From: Rhizobium rhizogenes NBRC 13257
GTDB taxonomy: Bacteria; Pseudomonadota; Alphaproteobacteria; Rhizobiales; Rhizobiaceae
Direction of reading: 5' to 3'
DNA: 64,000 bases
NCBI RefSeq assembly: GCF_000696095.1
Contig: NZ_BAYX01000006.1
Span: 310,001-374,000 of the forward strand
Translations under genes and position numbers: made by a program
In this document: positions 56,417 through 64,000 of the stretch, piece by piece
Layout of the letters: each line of letters opens with the position of its first letter
Position numbering within the stretch: position 1 is the stretch's first letter
Notes under the pieces: generated by a model
Seen by the model: only the letters and a program-made list of their open reading frames with translations
Database searches by the model: none
Told to the model about the DNA's origin: nothing

Positions 56417-58765
56417 TCAGGACGCCGATGCCGTTGTCCGGGCCTGGGCCGACAGGCGAAGCAGACGAGCCGCATGAACCATGTTCACGAGCGCCGGCCT
56501 CACTTCGTCCCATTTGCGGGTCTTCAATCCGCAATCAGGATTTATCCAGAGCTGCGCATCGCCCAGCCGCAGACGGGCAAGGTCGAGCAGCTCGGTCATT
56601 TCCGATACCTCGGGAACGCGCGGCGAATGGATATCGTAGACGCCCGGTCCGATCTCGTTCGGGTACTTGTATGTCCGGAATGCATCGAGCAGTTCCATCT
56701 TCGACCGTGAGGTCTCTATGGAAATGACATCGGCGTCCATTGCGGCGATGGCGTCTATGATGTGGTTGAACTCGGAATAGCACATATGCGTGTGTATCTG
56801 CGTCTCATCGGAAACGCCCGTCGAGCACAGCCGGAAGCATTCCACCGCCCAGTCGAGATAGATCTTCCAGTCCGACGTTCGCAGCGGCAGACCCTCGCGC
56901 AAGGCTGCCTCGTCTATCTGGATCATCGAGGCGCCTGCCTCTTCAAGGTCGGCAACCTCGTCCCGGATCGCAAGGGCAATCTGGCGGCACACCGCGCTTC
57001 GCGGAAGATCGTTACGCACAAAAGACCAGTTCAGGATCGTTACCGGCCCGGTCAGCATGCCCTTGACGGGCTTTTCCGTGAGAGACTGGGCGTAACGCCA
57101 CCATTGGACCGTCATCGCCCTTGGGCGGGATACGTCGCCATAGATGACCGGCGGGCGCACATAGCGCGAGCCGTAACTCTGGACCCAGGCATGCTGGGTG
57201 AACGCGAACCCGGAAAGCTGCTCCCCGAAATATTGGACCATGTCGTTGCGTTCGAACTCACCGTGAACGAGGACATCCAGGCCGATTTCCTCCTGCCAGC
57301 GGATTGCCGATTCCGTCTCTTTTCTCAGGAAGGCATCGTAGTCCACATAGCTCATGGTTCCCTTCCCATGCGCGGCTCGGGCCTTGCGCACCTCGGCCGT
57401 CTGCGGGAACGACCCGATCGTCGTGGTTGGGAACAGGGGCAGTTTGAGCCGTTTTTCCTGGATAGCCTTGCGACGAAGGAACGCGTTTTGTCTGCGCTTT
57501 ATGGAAGCGTCGAGGCCCTTGATACGACCATCGACCACGGGGTCGTGAACCTTCGGCGAGGATGCCCGCGATGCCGCGGCAGTGGCAGAAGCCGCAAGCG
57601 CGTCGCCGATGGCGTTTCGTCCGTCGGACAGACCGCGCCCAAGAGCTACGACCTCGTCGAGCTTCTGTGTCGCGAAAGCCAGCCAGCGTCCAAGATCGGC
57701 ATCGAGCGTCGTCTCGAGCTCAAGATCGATCGGCACATGGAGAAGTGAGCAGGAAGGCGCGATTTGTACCCGGTCGGCTCCAATCGCGGCAACGACCGGC
57801 TCCAGATGATCCAGGGCTTTCACAAGATCGCCCCGCCAGATGTTGCGGCCGTCGATGACGCCGAGTGACAGAACGCGATTTGGCGGAAGCTTCGCCAGGA
57901 CTTCGCTCAATTGTTCCGGCGCTCGGACGAGATCGATATGCAGCCCCGCCATGGGACTGGCGAGTACGATGGGCAGGTTATCGCCGATCGCTCCGAAATA
58001 GGTGGCGACCATGATCTTGAGGTTGGGCACCAGTTTGTGGAAAGCCTCATAGGCGTGTGCGAAAGCGCTCCTGTCTTCGTCGGTCAGATCAAGCACGAGC
58101 GCTGGCTCGTCGATCTGGACCCAGTCGGCGCCGGCCGCGCTCAGTTCGGCGAGTATCCTCGCATAGACGGGAAGCAGCCGGTCCAGAAGCCGGATCGGCT
58201 CGAAATCCTCCTCCTTGCTCTTGGCGAGCTTCAACAAGGTGATCGGCCCCAGCAAGACCGGGCGCGTATGGATTCCCAGCGCCCTTGCTTCCCGGAACAT
58301 TTCCAGCGGCCTGTTGGCCGTCAGCTCGAAAGCCTGGTCCGGCCCAATTTCCGGAACCATGTAGTGATAGTTGGTGTCGAACCATTTGGTCATCTCGAGC
58401 GCCGGCGCGCCTTGATGATGGTGGACATGGCCGCAATCGCCATGGCCGCCGCCCGTCGATCCGCGTGCCATGGCGAAGTAGGTGTCGAGATCGACCGGGC
58501 CTCCCCTCCAGCCGTAGAGCGCCGGGATGGCGCCGACCATGACGGCGGTATCGAGGACATGATCGTAAAGCGAGAAGTCGTTGGAGGGAATTACGGCGAT
58601 CCCCTTCTCCTTCTGTAGCCGCCAATTGTCGGCGCGAAGTGTCTTGGCGACATCGAAAAGAGCGGCGCGGTCCGATTGCCTGGACCAGCAGGATTCCAGA
58701 GCGAATTTCAATTCGCGGTGTTGTCCGATGCGTGGAAAGCCGAGATTCGCAGTCAGTATGGTCAT
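56417..58765 (-). CDS. metE: Cobalamin-independent methionine synthase
   Basis: This 782-residue enzyme methylates homocysteine with 5-methyltetrahydropteroyl-triglutamate. The N-terminus ANLGFPRIGQHRELKFALESCW and the C-terminal zinc-site segments IHTHMCYSEF and NPDCGLKTRKW are intact. I chose the ATG at 58765, which starts right before the conserved NLGFPR; an open frame reaches 58858, into the riboswitch 3' side. The riboswitch just upstream ties its expression to B12 shortage. Confidence 0.95.
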   Translation of the reverse strand: MTILTANLGFPRIGQHRELKFALESCWSRQSDRAALFDVAKTLRADNWRLQKEKGIAVIPSNDFSLYDHVLDTAVMVGAIPALYGWRGGPVDLDTYFAMARGSTGGGHGDCGHVHHHQGAPALEMTKWFDTNYHYMVPEIGPDQAFELTANRPLEMFREARALGIHTRPVLLGPITLLKLAKSKEEDFEPIRLLDRLLPVYARILAELSAAGADWVQIDEPALVLDLTDEDRSAFAHAYEAFHKLVPNLKIMVATYFGAIGDNLPIVLASPMAGLHIDLVRAPEQLSEVLAKLPPNRVLSLGVIDGRNIWRGDLVKALDHLEPVVAAIGADRVQIAPSCSLLHVPIDLELETTLDADLGRWLAFATQKLDEVVALGRGLSDGRNAIGDALAASATAAASRASSPKVHDPVVDGRIKGLDASIKRRQNAFLRRKAIQEKRLKLPLFPTTTIGSFPQTAEVRKARAAHGKGTMSYVDYDAFLRKETESAIRWQEEIGLDVLVHGEFERNDMVQYFGEQLSGFAFTQHAWVQSYGSRYVRPPVIYGDVSRPRAMTVQWWRYAQSLTEKPVKGMLTGPVTILNWSFVRNDLPRSAVCRQIALAIRDEVADLEEAGASMIQIDEAALREGLPLRTSDWKIYLDWAVECFRLCSTGVSDETQIHTHMCYSEFNHIIDAIAAMDADVISIETSRSKMELLDAFRTYKYPNEIGPGVYDIHSPRVPEVSEMTELLDLARLRLGDAQLWINPDCGLKTRKWDEVRPALVNMVHAARLLRLSAQARTTASAS

Positions 58766-58881
58766 TTTCCTTACCCCGAGGGTTGTGGGCAAGGCATTGG
58801 AATGACGCATCGACGAAAGGCACAGGGGGGCCGATCGCAAAGCGGCACACCGGGACACCCCGCCCGTGGACGTTATCTATC

Positions 58882-59045
58882 GAGGCAGGTCTCCTGGCTT
58901 GCGGGTCGTCACCACCATCCTGTCTTCCCGAGGCGTCTTCCTCAGTGACTTTGATCGGATGGCGGCTCACCGCCTACAGTTGCGGGGGCAGCTCCGGCAT
59001 GGACATTGCAGATGTCTTGACCGAATTCCCTCTTAGCTCCGGATC
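58882..59045 (-). promoter_or_regulatory. Cobalamin riboswitch upstream of metE
   Basis: On the minus strand GAGCTAAGAGGGAATTCGG, CCGGAGCTGCCCCCGCAAC, TGTAGGCGG, CACTGAGG, CGGGAAG and AGCCAGGAGACCTGCCTCG follow in aptamer order. The 3' end is about 115 bp from the metE start. A 22-bp segment just after it (58853-58874) matches the one beside the nrd riboswitch, so the two probably share an expression mechanism. The remaining 59046-59325 carries the promoter side of the next plus-strand gene. Confidence 0.93.
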
Positions 59046-59325
59046 AGACGATCCGCAGAACCACGATGGCACGCAGGATGTCGGAATGTGTTGCTGTCGT
59101 CAAGAGATATAAAGATATCTTTATATGATCCTGCGACGCTTCTGGCGGCCGCTTGCCTTCACGGCACGCAACCCTAGTTTTCATATCTGGGGAAATGCAG
59201 CATTATGGGGCGATGCTTTTGGAGACGATCGCGTTGGGACTGTATGAACGGTTTGTTCGGATAGCGTTCATGTAGAGTGCAATATCACCCATCCATGCCA
59301 TCGATATCAGAGTGAGGAGCGAAGG

Positions 59326-59682
59326 ATGTTTAGACGTTTTGCACGAGTTTCTTTCATCGCGTTGGCCGGCTTGGCCGCAACGCAGTTGATGCCATCTGTC
59401 GCCATGGCGCAGTATTACGGCGACGATGATGGATACAGGCAGCCGCCAAGATGGGACCGTCGCCAGGATCAGGACTGGGATGGCCCGCGCAGAGATCGTG
59501 ACCGTGGTGACCGTGGTGGTTGCAGCCGGCGCGACCTTATGGATGCCGCCCGCCAGGAAGGTTTCCGCCGCATTGATTCGGTCGAAAACAATGGGCGACG
59601 CATTGTTGTCCGTGGCTGGAATGATGGCGGTCCCGACCGCATGGTCTTTGCCAATCGACGCGGCTGCCCGGCCCTCAATTGA
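59326..59682 (+). CDS. Small secreted hypothetical protein, Asp/Arg-rich
   Basis: This 118-residue product has a clear signal peptide (RFARVSFIALAGLAATQLMPSVAMA) and then a strongly charged stretch of Asp, Arg and Gly (around residues 34-66). A conserved-looking C-terminal part with two cysteines (GGCSRRDLMDAARQEGFRRI, NRRGCPALN) could form one disulfide. I recall similar short exported proteins of unknown function in rhizobia. A GGAG site precedes the ATG. Confidence 0.7.
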   Translation: MFRRFARVSFIALAGLAATQLMPSVAMAQYYGDDDGYRQPPRWDRRQDQDWDGPRRDRDRGDRGGCSRRDLMDAARQEGFRRIDSVENNGRRIVVRGWNDGGPDRMVFANRRGCPALN

Positions 59683-59737
59683 GGCTCCGGTATCATCCGC
59701 CGCGACCAATATGTAGGCGGCGGGCCAAAGCATAATG

Positions 59738-59765
59738 CCAAGGCACGGTTTTGATCGTGCCTTGG
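59738..59765. terminator. Hairpin between convergent genes
   Basis: CCAAGGCACG and CGTGCCTTGG form a perfect 10-bp stem with an 8-nt loop between the small secreted gene and the convergent response regulator gene. No long T-run follows on either strand. Confidence 0.6.
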
Positions 59766-59778
59766 ACAGACATTCCGA

Positions 59779-60393
59779 CTATCCGAGCGCGTCGGCCATT
59801 CTGATGAGATCGGCGACGGATCCCGCCTGCATCTTGCGCATCGCCTGGCCGCGATGGACCTTCACGGTGATTTCGCTGAGGCCGAGTTCGGCGGCGATCT
59901 GCTTGTTGAGGCGTCCGCGGGCGACAAGCGCCATCACTTCACGCTCGCGCGCCGTCAGCGTCGCAAACCGCTCCCGCAAATCGGTCGTCGCAGCGTCCTG
60001 GCGAAGCCGGGTGCGGTCCTTTTCCAAAGCTTGCCGAATGGCGTCGAGAAGATCCTGTTCCCGAAAGGGCTTGAGCAGAAACTCCACCGCCCCGGCCTTC
60101 ATCGCCCTCACGGACATCGGCACATCGCCGTGGCCGGTCAGGAATATGATGGGCAGGGGATTGCCGGTTCTTGCCAGCTCGTCCTGGAAATCAAGGCCGC
60201 TTGCATCCGGCATCCTGACGTCGAGGACAAGGCAGCACGGACCGTCGGATCGTCGATGTTTCAGGAAATCCCGTGGCGATGCGAAGCTGCTGACGTCATA
60301 GCCGACTGAGCGCAGGAGGCTGTCCAGCCCATCCCGGACGGAGGGATCGTCGTCGATGACATAAATGGTCGGTTTCTGCTCCGGCATGATCAT
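59779..60393 (-). CDS. FixJ/NarL-type response regulator
   Basis: This 204-residue protein has a receiver domain (acidic cluster IDDDPSVR, phospho-acceptor Asp58 in VLDVRMPD, switch FLTGHGDVPMSVRAMKAGA and lysine in LLKPF) and a LuxR-type HTH (LTAREREVMALVARGRLNKQIAAELGLSEITVKVH). Its ATG overlaps the kinase stop by four bases. Targets are unknown; no fixK or nif gene is in the window, so it should not be called FixJ itself. Confidence 0.92.
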   Translation of the reverse strand: MIMPEQKPTIYVIDDDPSVRDGLDSLLRSVGYDVSSFASPRDFLKHRRSDGPCCLVLDVRMPDASGLDFQDELARTGNPLPIIFLTGHGDVPMSVRAMKAGAVEFLLKPFREQDLLDAIRQALEKDRTRLRQDAATTDLRERFATLTAREREVMALVARGRLNKQIAAELGLSEITVKVHRGQAMRKMQAGSVADLIRMADALG

Positions 60394-61454
60394 CCTCTTG
60401 CTCCGGTATCCGACGGCAGGATGAAGCCGAACACCGCGCCATGCGGGAAGTTGGGCGCCGTATAGACCGCACCGCCATGCGCCTCGACGATCGACCGGCT
60501 GATCGCCAGCCCCATCCCCATTCCTGTCGTCTTGGTCGTGAAGAAGGCTTCGAACATCCTGTCGGAAGCGGCTGGCGGCACGCCCATGCCGGTGTCGCGC
60601 ACGCTGATGGTTATCTTCCTGTCGTCAGCTGCGGCGCTGACCAGCAGTTCGCGTTTCTCCGCATCGACGCCCGCCATCGCTTCGATGGCATTGATGACGA
60701 AGTTCAGGATCACCTGCTGCAGCTGAACCCGGTCGCCCGTCACGGATGGTAGATCATTGGCGAGTTCGGTGCGCAGCAGGATATGGTTTTCTCGGATCTC
60801 GCTACGGACGAGCGCCAGCGCCTCGGTGATCGTCTCGGCCATGTCGATGCTGTCGCGCGATGGAGATGTTCGCGCAACGAGGCTGCGGACACGGCCGATC
60901 ACCTCGCCGGCGCGGCCGGCATCCTTGACGATCCTGTCGAGCGCGCGCCGTGCCTCCTCCTGGTCGGGAGGCGTTGCCGACAGCCAGCGGAGCGCCGCAT
61001 TGCCGTTGGCCACGATCGCGGTGATCGGCTGGCTGACCTCATGGGCGATGGAGGTGCTAAGTTCGCCCATCGTCATGATGCGCGACATGCGCGCGAGTTC
61101 GGATTGCGCCTGTCTAGCTCTTGCCTCGGTCGCCTCGATCCTGATCGCCAAGTAGGTGGTCGCGCCAATGGCAAGCAGGCTTATGGCGCCATTCACCATG
61201 CCGGATTGGGAATCGCCATGCCGTGTCAAAAAGTAGCTCGCTATGGTGAGGATGGTACAGGCGAACCCGACCACCATGACGGCCCCGGGCCGGCCGGATC
61301 GCACGGAGATGAGGATCACCGAGACATAGAGCACCGCAAAGGCGATCTCCAGATTGGTCACCGTGTCGGCAACAAAGATCAGGGCGGCGAGCAACGTAAT
61401 GCCCAGCCACATCAAGGGCGCCTCGACCAGATATCGCAGGACCTCGCGCCTCAT
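60390..61454 (-). CDS. Membrane sensor histidine kinase (FixL-like catalytic core)
   Basis: This 354-residue kinase has about four membrane helices in residues 12-105 without a PAS or periplasmic domain, then the H-box ELSTSIAHEVSQPI with His138, the N-box NFVINAIEAM, and G-boxes DTGMGV and GMGMGLAISRSIVEAHGG. It signals to the response regulator encoded next. The membrane bundle itself is probably the sensor. The absence of a heme-PAS domain excludes oxygen sensing of the FixL kind. Confidence 0.92.
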   Translation of the reverse strand: MRREVLRYLVEAPLMWLGITLLAALIFVADTVTNLEIAFAVLYVSVILISVRSGRPGAVMVVGFACTILTIASYFLTRHGDSQSGMVNGAISLLAIGATTYLAIRIEATEARARQAQSELARMSRIMTMGELSTSIAHEVSQPITAIVANGNAALRWLSATPPDQEEARRALDRIVKDAGRAGEVIGRVRSLVARTSPSRDSIDMAETITEALALVRSEIRENHILLRTELANDLPSVTGDRVQLQQVILNFVINAIEAMAGVDAEKRELLVSAAADDRKITISVRDTGMGVPPAASDRMFEAFFTTKTTGMGMGLAISRSIVEAHGGAVYTAPNFPHGAVFGFILPSDTGARG

Positions 61455-61579
61455 GTTGCCTTACCCTTCTCACACGAATCCGCCGCCGCACATGCGACGG
61501 CAGGGTGCACGATCGGAAAGCCATGAGCAATGCCGACCATTGCGGCGGGCCAATGGTCGGCCATGATCAAGCGTGATCC

Positions 61580-62911
61580 TCAGCTCGGGTTTTCGAGTGT
61601 GAACAGGTCGGCATTCTCGTCATAAGCAAAATATTCGGCGTAACGAGCCCAGTTTGTCACGGCTTTCAGCGTGGTATCGGCATAGTCCTCCGACATGTAG
61701 TCCTCGAGCTCGTCGCGAAAACGCCGGGCCGGCGCGCGGTGCGTCGGCCGCTCGTCGAGAACACGGCGGATATGGGCGGCAAGCGGCACATAGGTGGCGA
61801 GATGCTGCTCGAACAGGCGCTTGCGTTCGTCGACATCGCTGTCGAAGAAGCGCAGGCCCGGTGCCGTCAGTCGAATGTCGCCACCTTCCAGATCGGCAAA
61901 GCGTAGCAGTTGTAGTGTCTCGGCGACGGGGAAAAGATCGTCGATGTCGAGATGGAGATGCGTGGCAAGCGGTGGCAAGTCCGCCTGTCCCCGATAAGGT
62001 TCGGCCGCGACCGTCTCGATCAGGCCGGACAGCAGGTTGGTCGATACCCGCGGCAGGGCCATGGCTATTCCCGTTCCTGGGAAAAGCCCATCGCGCGCCG
62101 TCGTGCCGGTTTTCGCGGTCATCCTTGCATAGATATCTTCGACCAGCATCCGGAAGGTGGGATCGAGACGGTTGCGCGGCTGCGGCAGGTCGACGCGAAT
62201 TTCGGCGATGACGCGACCGGGGTTCGACCCGAAGATCAGGATGCGGTCGCACATCAGCACGGCCTCTTCGATATTGTGCGTCACCATCAGGATGGATTCG
62301 ATCGGCATCCGGCCTTCGCACCACAGATCGAGCAGATCGGTGCGCAGCGTCTCGGCCGTCAGCACGTCGAGCGCCGAGAAGGGCTCATCCATCAGCAGCA
62401 CCTTTGGGCGAACGACAAGGGCACGCGCAAGGCCGACGCGCTGGCGCATGCCGCCCGAGAGTTCCTTCGGATAGGCGCTTTCGAAACCGTCTAGGCCGAT
62501 GAGGTCGATGGCGGCAAGTGCCCGCTTGCGCCGCTCGGCCGGTGCTACGCCCTGGGCTTCAAGGCCAAGTTCGACATTCTGCAGGACCGAAAGCCAGGGG
62601 AAGAGCGCGAAACTCTGAAAAACAACGGAGACGCCCGAGTTGGGACCGGTCACGGGCTTGCCTTCGAAGGTGACTTCGCCCTTGCTCGGCCGGATCAGGC
62701 CGGCGATCGCCCGCAGCAGCGTCGACTTGCCGGAACCGGACCGCCCAAGCAGTCCGACGATCTCGGCGGAGCGAAGCTCCAGATCGACATTGTCCAGCAC
62801 GACCAGCGAGCCGGATGTGCCCTTGTCGTAGATCTGGCAGACCTGCTTGGCCGATACCAGCGGGGCGGCTTCGGCAATTCCTGCCTTTTTCGTGAGTATG
62901 GTGGATTCCAT
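61580..62911 (-). CDS. NitT/TauT-type ABC ATPase with C-terminal AAA-associated domain
   Basis: This 443-residue protein has an ATPase half (Walker A GRSGSGKST, signature LSGGMRQRVGLARA, Walker B VLLMDEPFSALD, switch MVTHNIEEA) in residues 18-270. A roughly 150-residue C-terminal domain (DLPPLATHLHLDIDDLFPVAETLQLLRFADLEGGDIRLTAPG onward) is often called AAA-associated domain C. I chose the ATG at 62911, 24 bp after the permease stop. The substrate could be nitrate, a sulfonate or another anion; no binding protein is in view. Confidence 0.9.
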   Translation of the reverse strand: MESTILTKKAGIAEAAPLVSAKQVCQIYDKGTSGSLVVLDNVDLELRSAEIVGLLGRSGSGKSTLLRAIAGLIRPSKGEVTFEGKPVTGPNSGVSVVFQSFALFPWLSVLQNVELGLEAQGVAPAERRKRALAAIDLIGLDGFESAYPKELSGGMRQRVGLARALVVRPKVLLMDEPFSALDVLTAETLRTDLLDLWCEGRMPIESILMVTHNIEEAVLMCDRILIFGSNPGRVIAEIRVDLPQPRNRLDPTFRMLVEDIYARMTAKTGTTARDGLFPGTGIAMALPRVSTNLLSGLIETVAAEPYRGQADLPPLATHLHLDIDDLFPVAETLQLLRFADLEGGDIRLTAPGLRFFDSDVDERKRLFEQHLATYVPLAAHIRRVLDERPTHRAPARRFRDELEDYMSEDYADTTLKAVTNWARYAEYFAYDENADLFTLENPS

Positions 62912-62934
62912 GATTGTTACTCCGACTGGAATGG

Positions 62935-64000
62935 TTAGTTGAGACGCAGGCGGCGTTCGGCGAAGACGTAGAGCGGTCGCCAGAGGGTTCTGTTCAAAAG
63001 CGTGACGAAGAGCGACATGACCGCGATGCCGAGGATGACGCGCTGGTAGTCGCCGGCCTCCGTGGCCTTGGCGATGTAGGAACCGAGGCCAAAGGCCTCG
63101 AGCTTGGTGTGGCCCCAGCTCACCACTTCGGCGACGATGCTGGCATTCCACGAGCCGCCCGATGCCGTCAGCGCGCCGGTGACGTAGTAGGGAAAGATCC
63201 CCGGCAGAATGGCGCGCCGCCACCAGGTCCAGGACCGCAGCTGGTAGACCGAGCAAGCTTCCTTCAGATCCGTCGGAAAGGCACTGGCGCCGGCGATAAC
63301 GTTGAAGAGGATGTACCATTGCGTGCCGAGCACCATCAGCGGCGAGAGCCAGATGTTCGGGCTCGCTCCGGTCGCGACGATTGCTATGACCGCGAAGGGA
63401 AACAGCACATTGGCGGGAAAGGCCGCGAGGAACTGCGCCACCGGCTGAACACGCTCGGCAACGGCTGGCCTGAGGCCGATCCAGACGCCGATCGGTACCC
63501 AGATCACGGACGCCACCGCAATCAGCACAAGTACGCGCAGCAGCGTGACGAGACCGCCGCTAAAGGCTTCCCACACGTCGCTCCATGTGAGCGTCTGGCT
63601 CACGAAGGCAAACGCAGTCCAAATGCCCCAGATGCCAACGACTGCGATCAGGACGAACCAGGCATAGTCCAGCAACCGTGTAGCCACGGCATTGTTGTGC
63701 CTGACGACCGGCGCCTTTCGGGGCATAGCCGGCAGTCGGACGAGCATCAGGCTGCCCCATGCCCAGGCAAGCGGTCCCATCAGGTATTTCAGCAGGCGCG
63801 TGCGCTGGATCAGCGAATAGACCCATGAGCGGGGCTTTTCCTGCCCCGCCGTCTGCTCGAAGCGGAATTTGTCGGCCCAGGCGACGATCGGCCGGAATAG
63901 GAGCTGGTCGTAGAGCACGATGACGACGCCCATTGCGAGGACTGCCCAGCTCACCGCTGCAAAATCCTGCTTGTCGATGGCAACCGCCAGCCAGGAGCCG
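62935..64000 (-). CDS. ABC permease, NitT/TauT type (5' end outside window)
   Basis: The frame stays open to the window end; Gly-Ser-Trp-Leu-Ala-Val-Ala-Ile-Asp-Lys precede the GTG at 63954, so that codon is internal. The visible 355 residues hold a C-terminal permease domain with the EAA-type loop SAFPTDLKEACSVYQLRSWTWWRRAILPGIFPYYVTGAL. The membrane segments at the visible start suggest an additional upstream half, as in the fused two-domain permeases of this family. It works with the ATPase encoded immediately downstream. Confidence 0.88.
   Translation of the reverse strand, partial: GSWLAVAIDKQDFAAVSWAVLAMGVVIVLYDQLLFRPIVAWADKFRFEQTAGQEKPRSWVYSLIQRTRLLKYLMGPLAWAWGSLMLVRLPAMPRKAPVVRHNNAVATRLLDYAWFVLIAVVGIWGIWTAFAFVSQTLTWSDVWEAFSGGLVTLLRVLVLIAVASVIWVPIGVWIGLRPAVAERVQPVAQFLAAFPANVLFPFAVIAIVATGASPNIWLSPLMVLGTQWYILFNVIAGASAFPTDLKEACSVYQLRSWTWWRRAILPGIFPYYVTGALTASGGSWNASIVAEVVSWGHTKLEAFGLGSYIAKATEAGDYQRVILGIAVMSLFVTLLNRTLWRPLYVFAERRLRLN

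Noticed and set aside
60390..61454. True FixL oxygen sensor
   Set aside because: The kinase core is FixL-like but there is no PAS/heme domain and no fix genes nearby.

Overview
The window looks like a chromosome or large-replicon segment of a fast-growing rhizobial alphaproteobacterium (Rhizobium/Agrobacterium group). Supporting signs are the high-GC codon use, a FixJ/FixL-type two-component pair, TRAP and binding-protein transporters, a vicibactin-type siderophore locus with an RpoI/PvdS-like sigma factor, TGA-N9-TCA (RirA-type) operators, and cobalamin riboswitches on B12-independent isoenzymes. No rRNA, tRNA, CRISPR array, transposase or phage gene was seen. Two genes run off the window edges.

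Layout. 1-2.7 kb: end of a polyol catabolic locus (SmoS-like SDR, zinc alcohol dehydrogenase, LacI regulator). 2.9-8.6 kb: a LysR regulator divergent from a TRAP transporter, a class III aminotransferase and a type II dehydroquinase. 8.7-14 kb: an M15-type (DUF882) cell-wall protein, a periplasmic sugar-binding-type protein paired with a chemoreceptor, and a small hypothetical gene. 14.1-20.4 kb: a nearly complete phenylalanine/tyrosine catabolic locus (phhA, two Lrp-type regulators, hpd, hmgA, fahA, maiA) leading through homogentisate to fumarate and acetoacetate.

20.4-43.2 kb holds the main accessory system, a hydroxamate siderophore island. It has a phosphopantetheinyl transferase, a ferric-siderophore esterase, a TonB receptor, and an operon of ECF sigma factor, GNAT, FhuC, FhuD, FhuB and acetoacetyl-CoA reductase. 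It also has an NRPS plus N-hydroxylase operon and a divergent operon of acyltransferase, MATE exporter and PLP enzyme, followed by a LysA-like PLP enzyme. The content fits a vicibactin-like cyclic trimer of (3-hydroxybutyryl)-N-hydroxy-amino-acid units. A 3-hydroxybutyryl-CoA-forming reductase sits in the uptake operon, and the NRPS condensation domain has lost its catalytic histidine. Three TGA-N9-TCA boxes lie 71-75 nt upstream of the start codons of the sigma, esterase and receptor genes. None was found between the biosynthetic operons, which suggests a RirA-to-sigma-to-biosynthesis cascade.

43.3-51.9 kb: an MFS exporter preceded by a candidate leaderless-uORF attenuator; a polyamine-type ABC transporter with its XRE-cupin regulator and an aldehyde dehydrogenase broken by one in-frame stop codon; and a PAP2 phosphatase. 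52-59 kb: nrdHIEF and metE, each behind a cobalamin riboswitch on the minus strand. 59.3-64 kb: a small secreted protein, a FixJ/FixL-like pair, and a NitT/TauT-type ABC ATPase with its permease, which is cut by the window end.
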